From positions 372,001-436,000 of the forward strand of contig JACKAU010000007.1 in NCBI GenBank assembly GCA_020634855.1: a DNA stretch of 64,000 nucleotides, in the 5' to 3' direction. The translations under genes and the position numbers were made by a program. Below, piece after piece: positions 8,667 through 16,541 of this stretch. A model generated the notes under the pieces. That model had not been told where the DNA came from. It ran no database searches and worked only from the letters and a program-made list of their open reading frames with translations. This DNA comes from Anaerolineales bacterium (GTDB lineage Bacteria > Chloroflexota > Anaerolineae > 4572-78 > J111). The first letter of the stretch is position 1, and each line of letters begins with the position of its first letter.

Positions 8667-9971
8667 ATGCGCGCCGTAGACATCATCGCCAAAAAACGAG
8701 ACCGAGAGGAACTAACCAGCGACGAACTGAAATTCTTCGTCGAGGGCTATACGAATGGAGATATCCACGATTACCAGGCCAGCGCTTTTTGTATGGCCGT
8801 GTACTTGCAAGGCATGACCAACGCCGAAGCGACGGCTCTGACGCTGCACATGGCCAACACCGGCGACACGCTCGATCTGCACAACATCGCTCCGTTTGTG
8901 GTCGATAAACACTCGACCGGCGGGGTGGGCGATAAGACGTCGTTGGTGGTGGCTCCGCTGGTGGCCTCGCAAGGGCTGCCGGTCGGCAAGATGAGTGGGC
9001 GCGGCTTGGGTTTTTCCGGTGGAACCATCGATAAGCTGGAATCGATTAAAGGCTTCAAAGTAAGCCTGTCGACCGCAGAGTTTATGGCCATGCTCAAGCA
9101 GCACGGTATTGTCCTCTCCGGCCAGAGCGCCGATTTAGCTCCCGCCGACGGCAAATTCTACGCGCTGCGGGATGTGACCGCCACTGTGGAAAGCCTGCCG
9201 CTGATTGCAGCCAGCATCATGAGCAAGAAAATTGCCGCCGGTGCGGATGCCATCGTGCTGGATGTGAAGGTCGGTCAGGGCGCGTTTATGAAGACCGAAG
9301 CCGAAGCCGTGGCGTTGGCCGAGTTGATGGTTGAAATTGGGCGCGGCGTTGGGCGCAAGGTGGCCGCGATTATCGCCGATATGGACCAGCCGTTGGGCAA
9401 CGCGGTCGGTAACGCGCTGGAGGTCAAAGAGGCCATCGAGACCCTACATGGCGGCGGCCCGGCCGATTTTCGCGAACACTGCCTGGCTGTGGCCGGCAAA
9501 ATGATCGAGCTGGCGGACAAGGCTCCTAACTTCGAAGCGGCCGAATCGATGTTGGCGCAGGCGCTGGCCAACGGCGCGGCCTGGGCCAAATTTGTCGAGT
9601 GGATCACAGCCCAGGGTGGCGATAGAGCCGTCATCGATAATCCTGAGCGGCTGCCCCAGGCCCCGCTGGTTGAAACGGTGGCCGCGCCGCGCGGCGGGTT
9701 CATCGCCGCCATCGATGCCGCCGAGGTGGGCAAAACCGGGGTGATGCTGGGCGGCGGGCGCACCAAAAAAGGCGATCCCATCGACTACAGCGTCGGTATT
9801 GTTCACCACGCTAAAGTCGGCGATCAATTGGCCGCAGGCGATCCGCTGCTGACTATCCACGCCAACGATGCGGCCGGTTTAGCCGAGGCGCAAGCGAGAT
9901 TGCTGGCCGCCATCGCCTGGGCCGACGCGCCGATCACCCCCCCACCTCACATCCGCAAGATTATCGGCTAG
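8667..9971 (+). CDS. pdp: Pyrimidine-nucleoside (thymidine) phosphorylase
   Basis: 434 residues. Cleaves pyrimidine nucleosides with phosphate to the free base and (deoxy)ribose 1-phosphate, the substrate of DeoB just upstream. The phosphate-binding KHSTGGVGDK is at 81-90 and the family signature SGRGLGFSGGTIDKLE at 110-125. LDVKVGQGAFM is the motif expected in the central alpha/beta domain. Its length matches the broad-specificity bacterial Pdp as well as DeoA; sequence alone does not decide between thymidine-only and pyrimidine-wide activity. AAAGGAAAA precedes the start. The short gap before it contains a small duplicated phrase (GGAGTAGGCAGTA twice, about 8595-8625). Confidence 0.93.
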   Translation: MRAVDIIAKKRDREELTSDELKFFVEGYTNGDIHDYQASAFCMAVYLQGMTNAEATALTLHMANTGDTLDLHNIAPFVVDKHSTGGVGDKTSLVVAPLVASQGLPVGKMSGRGLGFSGGTIDKLESIKGFKVSLSTAEFMAMLKQHGIVLSGQSADLAPADGKFYALRDVTATVESLPLIAASIMSKKIAAGADAIVLDVKVGQGAFMKTEAEAVALAELMVEIGRGVGRKVAAIIADMDQPLGNAVGNALEVKEAIETLHGGGPADFREHCLAVAGKMIELADKAPNFEAAESMLAQALANGAAWAKFVEWITAQGGDRAVIDNPERLPQAPLVETVAAPRGGFIAAIDAAEVGKTGVMLGGGRTKKGDPIDYSVGIVHHAKVGDQLAAGDPLLTIHANDAAGLAEAQARLLAAIAWADAPITPPPHIRKIIG

Positions 9972-9977
9972 CCCGCG

Positions 9978-10337
9978 ATGGATCGACGCCAGCAAACCGG
10001 CCGGCGCGGCGAGGAGATCGCCGCTGCCTATTTCACCCGGCTCGGCTTCCGCATCCTCGACCGCAACTGGCGCTGCCCCATCGGCGAGTTGGACATCGTC
10101 ATGGAGCAAGGCGACACCCTGATCTTCGTCGAGGTGCGCACCCGGCGCGGGCAGCGCTACGGCTCGCCGGAAGAGAGTGTCACCCCTAACAAGCAAGCCC
10201 GTCTCATCGAGCTGGCTCACAGCTACATCCAACACGTGCAGCCGTCACACCCACAATGGCGCATCGATATCGCAGCGGTGCAGTTAGACCAGAAACCGCC
10301 ACAGATCAACCACATCGAAAACGCCGTCGGCTGGTGA
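9978..10337 (+). CDS. yraN: YraN / UPF0102 family nuclease-like protein
   Basis: 119 residues, the usual size. The start MDRRQQTGRRGEEIAAAYF and the motif LDRNWRCPIGELDIVMEQGDTLIFVEV (first part near residue 32) show the Holliday-junction-resolvase-like PD-(D/E)xK fold: E, then GELDIV and FVEVRTRRG carry the expected acidic and basic residues. The biological role of the family is poorly known; a DNA-processing or repair role is inferred from the fold. It starts 6 bases after the phosphorylase stop without a clear Shine-Dalgarno, so it is probably translated by coupling. Confidence 0.9.
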   Translation: MDRRQQTGRRGEEIAAAYFTRLGFRILDRNWRCPIGELDIVMEQGDTLIFVEVRTRRGQRYGSPEESVTPNKQARLIELAHSYIQHVQPSHPQWRIDIAAVQLDQKPPQINHIENAVGW

Positions 10338-10630
10338 GAAATCAGAGATTAGGGGTCAGGAACTATGACCCAGGAATTAGCCGCCCTTTTTAACCCCCTG
10401 CCCGGTATTTCTCTCGCTTCTGCTTCCTAATTCATCATTCATACCTCATAATTCATACCTCCTTAGCCCATGTGGGCGAACTCAGATAACTCACCTTACT
10501 TACCCAACATCACCCAACGACGTCTAGTCAGAACGAACTAACTTTGCTAAGCTGTTTATTGAACCACCAGAACAACATCCTCTAATAAGATATTTGTCGA
10601 ATCCTGACAACAAAGGAGATTAACGGAACC

Positions 10631-11542
10631 ATGGATGTCAATATCTCAGCCGCAATTACTAAAATCAACGAGATGATTAACGGGTTTATTGCAGCTTTGC
10701 CCAATGTGGTTATTGCCGCTATAGTGTTGGTGCTTTTCTTATTCATTGCTACCTGGGTGAAAAAGATTATCAATCAAGTGGGCCGGCGATCGGGTTTGTC
10801 TCACAGCGCGAGTTTATTGATGGGTCGTTTGTCCCGATGGTTGGTTATCTTTTTTGGGGCATTAGTGGCCCTATCGATTGTTATCCCTTCATTTAATCCG
10901 GGTCAACTCATTCAACTCCTGGGCATCAGCAGCATCGCAATCGGCTTTGCTTTTCGAGACATTGCTCAAAACTTCTTGGCCGGAATTCTCATCCTCTTAA
11001 CCCGGCCCTTTAAAATTGGCGATCAAATTGTCTTCGGCGACTACGAAGGGACGGTTACCGAAATAGAAACGCGGGCGACGATTATCAAGACCTACGATGG
11101 ACGCCGGGTCGTTATTCCCAATGCCGAGTTGTTTACCGACTCGGTCACGGTCAATACCGCCCATCAATGCCGCCGCTCCGAATACGATGTGGGCATCGGT
11201 TATGAAGATGATATTGAGAAGGCGCGGCAGATTATGCTCGATGTGCTGCACAATACGGATGGCGTGTTGTCGAACCCCGCGCCGGATATATTAACCGTGG
11301 CCCTTGATGCATCCAGCGTCAACCTTCGCGCTCGGTGGTGGACTAAGCCGCAAAAAGCCGAGGTGCTGGCCGTGCAAGATCGGGTGATCTCGACCATTAA
11401 ACAGAAGCTCGATGAGAACGAAATCAACATTCCCTTCCCCATCCGCACGGTTTTCTTTCATGATGAAACGGTGAAATTGAAGGAGGCCAACAAAGATTCG
11501 AACGGTCGGTATAATACTCGGCCGGAATTATCGGCTAACTAA
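10631..11542 (+). CDS. Small-conductance mechanosensitive channel (MscS family)
   Basis: 303 residues, similar to the minimal MscS. Membrane helices lie at about 23-43 and 67-87, with the pore-lining helix at about 92-125 (LLGISSIAIGFAFRDIAQNFLAGILILL). The beta domain signature GDQIVFGDYEGTVTEIETRATII spans about 130-152 (first part shown), followed by DGRRVVIPNAELF. It opens under membrane tension to release solutes in hypo-osmotic shock. AAGGAG lies about 13 bases before the ATG. The 293 bases upstream hold short inverted and low-complexity words and no obvious gene. Confidence 0.93.
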   Translation: MDVNISAAITKINEMINGFIAALPNVVIAAIVLVLFLFIATWVKKIINQVGRRSGLSHSASLLMGRLSRWLVIFFGALVALSIVIPSFNPGQLIQLLGISSIAIGFAFRDIAQNFLAGILILLTRPFKIGDQIVFGDYEGTVTEIETRATIIKTYDGRRVVIPNAELFTDSVTVNTAHQCRRSEYDVGIGYEDDIEKARQIMLDVLHNTDGVLSNPAPDILTVALDASSVNLRARWWTKPQKAEVLAVQDRVISTIKQKLDENEINIPFPIRTVFFHDETVKLKEANKDSNGRYNTRPELSAN

Positions 11543-11620
11543 GAATTGACCTATTAGTTGAGCCACAGCTTTATTTAATGGTTATGCATCAATTTTTAAC
11601 CAAAAGGAGATTTCTCGATA

Positions 11621-12706
11621 ATGACAACCAAGTCAACTCTAAAACAAGCGGAATGGGATTTACTCAAAACATCGCCGCAGTGGGTCGAAGCGATGTTAAC
11701 CAGTTACCGGGCCGGCGGCGGCGGTCTGGTCGGCAAGCGATACCAGCATATTTTGGATAAAGTGTTGTCCGAATACAAAACGACCAACCCTCTAGTCAAA
11801 GAGGTGTTAGACTACAATGAAGATCCGAAGATTGACAGCGCTACCACCCAAGATCAAGCCCGACAGAAACTAGAACAAATCGGCTCGCTGCTTGAAAAAA
11901 AGGTCGATCCGCCGGACGCGGACGCCATCCGAGAGTTTTTGCTGGCGATTGGTCAGAAATTCGCCGAGGAAACCGGCGAAGGGTTATTTGGGTTGGGCAG
12001 CGATGTCAGCAAAAAAGAGATCGCCATTTTAGACTCGGTCAGAACAGCGCTCAAAGCGACCGATGCTGACAAGCAGCAGCGGGCTGACGACGCTAAAGCC
12101 AGGGCCGAAGCCGAAGCGAAGACCAAAGCTGCTGAGGAAGCCCGCAAGAAACAAGAAGCCGAAGCCAAGGCTAAAGCGGCTGAGGAAGCCCGCAAGAAAC
12201 AAGAAGCCGAAGCCAAAGCCACCGAGGAAGCTCGTAAAAAACAGGAAGCCGAGGCGAAAGCCAAGGCCGAAGCAGAAGCAAAAGCCGCTGAGGAAGCGCG
12301 TAAGAAACAGGAAGCCGAAGCTAAAGCCAAGGCTGAGGCCGAAGCTAAGGCGGCTGAGGAAGCCCGCAAGAAACAAGAGGCCGAAGCTAAAGCTAAGGCT
12401 GAAGCCGAAGCCAAGGCCAAAGCCGCCGAGGAAGCTCGCAAGAAACAAGAAGCCGATACCAAACCCACCATGGCCGTTCCCAAAGCTGAACCGGCTAAAG
12501 TTGAGTCTAAACCGGCGACAGCCCCGACGCCGGTTCAAGCGACCGCCGCACGGATTTATGAAGTTAAACCCGGTGACAGTTTAAGCAAAATTGCTTTAGA
12601 AGTCTACGGCAATGCCGGTCGCTGGCCGGAGATTTTTGAGGCCAATAAAGATCAAATCAAAAACCCCAATCTCATTCACCCCGGTCAAAAGCTGCGTATC
12701 CCCTAA
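11621..12706 (+). CDS. LysM-domain protein with a long Ala/Glu/Lys-rich coiled coil
   Basis: 361 residues in three parts. Residues 1 to about 145 are a mostly helical region of unknown family. Residues about 150-285 are a tandem repeat of EEARKKQEAEAKAKAEAEAK-type blocks, similar to the TolA stalk, expected to form one long charged helix. Residues 312-361 are a LysM domain (IYEVKPGDSLSKIALEVYGN ... IHPGQKLRIP) like that of YgaU/BON-LysM proteins, which binds peptidoglycan or related glycans. No signal peptide or membrane helix is visible, so export is uncertain. AAAAGGAGA precedes the start. It lies just downstream of the mechanosensitive channel, consistent with an envelope or osmotic-stress role. 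Confidence 0.75.
   Translation: MTTKSTLKQAEWDLLKTSPQWVEAMLTSYRAGGGGLVGKRYQHILDKVLSEYKTTNPLVKEVLDYNEDPKIDSATTQDQARQKLEQIGSLLEKKVDPPDADAIREFLLAIGQKFAEETGEGLFGLGSDVSKKEIAILDSVRTALKATDADKQQRADDAKARAEAEAKTKAAEEARKKQEAEAKAKAAEEARKKQEAEAKATEEARKKQEAEAKAKAEAEAKAAEEARKKQEAEAKAKAEAEAKAAEEARKKQEAEAKAKAEAEAKAKAAEEARKKQEADTKPTMAVPKAEPAKVESKPATAPTPVQATAARIYEVKPGDSLSKIALEVYGNAGRWPEIFEANKDQIKNPNLIHPGQKLRIP
12100..12455 (+). repeat. In-frame tandem DNA repeat coding the Ala/Glu/Lys stalk
   Basis: Blocks built from GCCGAAGCCAAGGCTAAAGC and GAGGAAGCCCGCAAGAAACA recur about six times with changes mainly at synonymous positions. Variable numbers of blocks between strains are likely. Confidence 0.85.
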
Positions 12707-12730
12707 CCAATCGGCATTGGAATGACTCAC

Positions 12731-12768
12731 ATACCCCTAAGCTGTTAACAGTTTAGGGGTATTTTTTA
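12731..12768 (+). terminator. Intrinsic terminator after the LysM gene
   Basis: ATACCCCTAA (12731-12740) pairs exactly with TTAGGGGTAT (12753-12762); the loop contains CTGTTAACAG, itself palindromic, so the stem is longer. A run of T follows. It starts 25 bases after the stop codon. Confidence 0.92.
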
Positions 12769-12869
12769 TCTTCAGACCCCATTCCAACAACATCACCCCA
12801 GTCCACAACAGGTGTACTTCAGAATTGGGGCACCCCATAACTGAATGGCGCCCCCAAATATGGCGGCTA

Positions 12870-12898
12870 TTGACAAGAGTTATCGACTAAGGTAACAT
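12870..12898 (+). promoter_or_regulatory. Probable sigma-70 promoter before the PAS kinase gene
   Basis: TTGACA (12870-12875), a 17-base spacer and TAACAT (12893-12898). The -35 is perfect, the -10 matches four of six bases. It lies about 107 bases upstream of the start codon at 13005. The rest of 12770-13004 shows nothing further. Confidence 0.6.
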
Positions 12899-13004
12899 AA
12901 TCGCACGAAAAGATAAAAATCTGTTTCTATTTTTCCTCTCCCCTCATCTGCCAATTTTCGCCATTCAATTCTAGCTCAAAAAGGTCAAAAGCAAGAAGCT
13001 TAAA

Positions 13005-14873
13005 ATGAATGTCGCCAAACACTCTCTTTCAAAATCAAATCCACCTCAACCAACAACTGACCAGGAATCACCTAGCTTGTTCGATGAGCCACAAGCAGCA
13101 AAACCAGCCCAGGCCGAAAGTGAAGCCCTCCTGCACGGTCTTTTTGAGTATGCCCCGGATGCCATCATTGTGGTCGATAGCCAAGGCTATATCGCCCGGC
13201 TCAACGCCCAAGCCGAGACGATGTTTGGCTATAGTCGGGCCGAGTTGTTAGGCCAACCATTGGAACTGCTCTTGCCGGAACGTTTCCGGAAACAACACGT
13301 GGCTTATCGCCTCGGCTATATGATCGAGGCTCGCTTGCGACCAATGGGGGCCGGTCTGGAGTTGTTTGGGCGACGCAAAGACGGAACTGAGCTGGCCGTA
13401 GATATCATGTTGAGTCCGCTAGAGAGTTCTGAAGAGGCGATCGTCATTGCCGTCATTCGAGATGTGACTGAGCGCAAACGGAGCCAAGAAAAGTTCCAGG
13501 GACTTCTGGAATCTGCCCCAGATGCGATGGTGATTGTCAATCAGGACGGACAGATTGTACTGGTCAACGCCCAAACGGAGGAGTTATTTGGGTACAAGCG
13601 AGATCAGTTGTTGGGGCAATCGGTGGAGATGTTACTTCCTGAACAGTTCCGACTGAGCCATATCAAACATCGGCAGAATTATTTTATGGCGCCTCAAACG
13701 CGATCAATGGGCCGGGGGCTGGAGCTATACGGCTTACGCCAGGATGGCGAGACGTTTCCTATTGAGGTTAGCCTAAGTACCTTGGAAACAGAAGATGGCC
13801 TATTGGTTTCGAGTGCTATCCGTGATATAACCAAGCGGAAGCAGATTGAAGCCGAACAGGCTCAATTGGCCGCCATTGTCGAGTCCTCTGATGTGGCTAT
13901 TATTGGCAAAAACCTCGACGGTATCATCACCAGTTGGAATCGAGGGGCAGAAAGAATTTATGGTTATACTGTCGATGAGGTCAAGGGCCAATCGGTTTCT
14001 CTGCTCGTCCCGCCCAACCAGCCTGATGAAACCCCGCAAATTATGCAAAAGATCCGGCAAGGAGAAGTCACTGAACAATATGAAACAGTGCGAATCCGGA
14101 AAGATGGGTCGTCAATCCACGTCGCCTTAGCGGTATCGCCCATCAAAGATACCAACGGCCACATTGTCGGTGCTTCTGTCATTGCACGGGACATTAGCGA
14201 ACGCAAGCAGGCCGAGACCCAACTCCGGGCCTCGCTCAAAGAGAAAGAAGCCTTGTTAAAAGAGATTCATCACCGGGTTAAAAACAATTTGCAAATCATC
14301 TCCAGCTTGCTCAAGTTGCAAGCCAGTTATATTCAAGATACCGAAACACAGGCTCTCTTTCAAGAGAGCCAGCACCGGATCAGAGCCATGGCCTTGGTCC
14401 ATGAAACCTTGTATCTATCGCAAGACCTGGCCCAGATCGACTTTGCCCGCTATGTGCGGCAATTGACCCACTACCTGTTGAGTGTCTATGGGGGGCAATC
14501 GCCTGATATTGAGATACAACTCGACCTGAAAGAGACGCTGTTAGACCTTGATCGGGCCATCGCCTGCGGTTTGATTATCGGGGAGTTGGTCTCTAACGCC
14601 CTAAAATATGCCTTTCCCCCGCCGGATGGCCAGACGGGTATAATTCACGTCGAACTGTGGCCGGTTAACGAGAGCCAAATCAGGCTGACGATCCGTGATA
14701 ATGGCGTCGGTTTTCCGGCCCACTTGGATTTTCGTCAGACCGAAACCTTGGGTTTACAATTGGTGAACGCTTTGGTGACCGATGAACTTGATGGGATCAT
14801 CGAACTTAATCGAAACGAGACGGGTCTTGACCACCATCAAGGAGCCTCGTTTGAGATGGTTTTTCCCGGCTAA
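13005..14873 (+). CDS. Cytoplasmic PAS-PAS-PAS sensor histidine kinase (HisKA_2 type)
   Basis: 622 residues without membrane helices. Three PAS domains lie at about 45-158, 165-278 and 287-402, each ending in the DVTERK/DITKRK/DISERK linker. The first two are near duplicates (LFEYAPDAIIVVD/LLESAPDAMVIVN; NAQAETMFGYSRAELLGQ/NAQTEELFGYKRDQLLGQ). The phospho-acceptor region is EIHHRVKNN at 420-428, the HisKA_2/HWE-like type used in light and stress signalling. The HATPase domain (about 510-620) shows GELVSNALKYAF and RDNGVGF. The next gene, 64 bases on, begins with a receiver domain, so phosphate may pass from this kinase to it. The ligand is unknown. Confidence 0.9.
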   Translation: MNVAKHSLSKSNPPQPTTDQESPSLFDEPQAAKPAQAESEALLHGLFEYAPDAIIVVDSQGYIARLNAQAETMFGYSRAELLGQPLELLLPERFRKQHVAYRLGYMIEARLRPMGAGLELFGRRKDGTELAVDIMLSPLESSEEAIVIAVIRDVTERKRSQEKFQGLLESAPDAMVIVNQDGQIVLVNAQTEELFGYKRDQLLGQSVEMLLPEQFRLSHIKHRQNYFMAPQTRSMGRGLELYGLRQDGETFPIEVSLSTLETEDGLLVSSAIRDITKRKQIEAEQAQLAAIVESSDVAIIGKNLDGIITSWNRGAERIYGYTVDEVKGQSVSLLVPPNQPDETPQIMQKIRQGEVTEQYETVRIRKDGSSIHVALAVSPIKDTNGHIVGASVIARDISERKQAETQLRASLKEKEALLKEIHHRVKNNLQIISSLLKLQASYIQDTETQALFQESQHRIRAMALVHETLYLSQDLAQIDFARYVRQLTHYLLSVYGGQSPDIEIQLDLKETLLDLDRAIACGLIIGELVSNALKYAFPPPDGQTGIIHVELWPVNESQIRLTIRDNGVGFPAHLDFRQTETLGLQLVNALVTDELDGIIELNRNETGLDHHQGASFEMVFPG

Positions 14874-14937
14874 GATCATTAGGTTCGGGCTACCTCTCAG
14901 GCCTTAGCGGTCACTTTGAACGTAAGGAGATATAAGC

Positions 14938-16473
14938 ATGTCCTCAGCCCAAATTCTCGTGGTTGAAGATAAAACCATCATCGCCAAAGATATTCAACAA
15001 ACCTTAAGAGGGTTAGGCTACGATGCGTTGGCGACTGCCCCGTCCGGGGAGGAGGCGATTCAGAAAGCTACCGAGCTAAAGCCTGATTTGGTGCTGATGG
15101 ACATCAGGTTAAAGGGTGAGTTGGATGGAATCACGGCCGCGGCCCAGATTCAAACCCATTTTGACATTCCGGTGGTCTATCTCACGGCCCATGCCGATGA
15201 AGAGACCATCCAACGAGCCAAACTAACCGGGCCTTTTGGTTACATTCTCAAACCCTTTGCCGAAAAAGAGCTACACATTGCCATTGAGATGGCCCTCCAC
15301 ATGCACAATTTGGAACGAAAATTAAAAAATCAGGAACGCTGGCTGGCCGCTACGCTCGAAAGTATCGGCGACGCCGTGCTGACCACCGATGCCGACGGCA
15401 AAATCATCTATTTAAATCCGGTAGCGCAGGCGTTGACTGGTTGGACGCTGGCCGAGGCCAGCGGTAAAGATGTGACCGAATTTCTCAATATCGTTGACGA
15501 AACCACGGGCGCCCCAGCGATGAACCCCCTGGCTAAAGCCCTCCAGACAAACGAGGCAGCCCATTTCGATGGCCCGACTCTCTTGGTAGCCAAAGATAAC
15601 AGCACAAGACTGGTGGAAGATATCGCCACTCCCATCAGAGATGAGTCAAATGAAATTATGGGGGGGGTGTTAGTTTTTCGTGATGTCAGCCAGAGCCGGC
15701 AATTAGAAGAGCAACTACGCCAAGTCCAAAAGATGGAAACCGTCGGCCAATTGGCCGCCGGCGTGGCTCACAATTTCAACAATATGTTAACGACCATCTT
15801 GGGCAATGTGAACCTGGTCAGAGCAACATTACCGGCTGACCAAACGGCGCACCAAGATTTGCAAACGGTTGAAGAAACCGCTCAACGGGCCGCCTCATTG
15901 GTTCGGCAACTATTGACCTTCGCCCGCCATCAGGTGATCCATCCCAGACCCTTTAACCTGAACGATTTGATCCTCAGCTTAGACACAACCTTACATCAAT
16001 TATTTCCCGAAACCGTTGAACTGAATCTAATCACTGCGCCAGAATTGGGCTTGATAAAAATAGATTCGGGCCAGATTGAGCAACTCCTGTTTAATCTGGT
16101 CCTCAACGCCCGCGATGCCTTGCCTAATGGGGGCAAAGTGGTGATTGAAACCGCCAATATCACCCTCAATCAACCTCTTGTCAGTTGGCCAACCAAGATT
16201 TTTCCCGGTGATTATATCGTATTGATCGTGACCGACACGGGTATCGGGATCAGTCAGGAGATATTGCCCCATATTTTTGAGCCTTTCTTTACCACAAAAC
16301 AGGTTGGGCAGGGTACCGGATTGGGGTTATCGAGTTGTTTGGGAATTGTTCAGCAAAACCAGGGGGGCCTGTCGGTCAAAAGTAAACCGGGTCAGGGCAG
16401 CACATTTAAGGCCTTCTTCCCCCGATTTCAGCCGCCAGTGGTCGAGCTACAACCTGAGCCACAAATCGTCTAG
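14938..16473 (+). CDS. Receiver-PAS-histidine kinase hybrid
   Basis: 511 residues. N-terminal receiver (1-120) with the phospho-acceptor D55 in LVLMDIRLKG, T/S in LTAHAD and K in LKPF; PAS domain about 135-255; HisKA with H278 in AAGVAHNFNNMLT; HATPase about 385-505 with LVLNARDALP, TDTGIGIS and GTGLGLSS. The HNFNN form of the H-box is common in hybrid kinases with receiver partners. Having the receiver first suggests that phosphorylation by another kinase, such as the three-PAS protein upstream, controls its output. AAGGAGATATAAGC before the ATG is a strong ribosome site. No transfer protein or DNA-binding output is adjacent. Confidence 0.92.
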   Translation: MSSAQILVVEDKTIIAKDIQQTLRGLGYDALATAPSGEEAIQKATELKPDLVLMDIRLKGELDGITAAAQIQTHFDIPVVYLTAHADEETIQRAKLTGPFGYILKPFAEKELHIAIEMALHMHNLERKLKNQERWLAATLESIGDAVLTTDADGKIIYLNPVAQALTGWTLAEASGKDVTEFLNIVDETTGAPAMNPLAKALQTNEAAHFDGPTLLVAKDNSTRLVEDIATPIRDESNEIMGGVLVFRDVSQSRQLEEQLRQVQKMETVGQLAAGVAHNFNNMLTTILGNVNLVRATLPADQTAHQDLQTVEETAQRAASLVRQLLTFARHQVIHPRPFNLNDLILSLDTTLHQLFPETVELNLITAPELGLIKIDSGQIEQLLFNLVLNARDALPNGGKVVIETANITLNQPLVSWPTKIFPGDYIVLIVTDTGIGISQEILPHIFEPFFTTKQVGQGTGLGLSSCLGIVQQNQGGLSVKSKPGQGSTFKAFFPRFQPPVVELQPEPQIV

Positions 16474-16541
16474 TCCATAACCCTGACAAGCCGGAACCAA
16501 ATAGGATTTAATGCTAAAGGCGCTATAGACAAAAAATTAGG

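Noticed and set aside
11953..12483. Ala/Ser-rich and Phe/Gly-rich open frames opposite the Ala/Glu/Lys repeat
   Set aside because: They arise from the codon bias of the repeat on the other strand.
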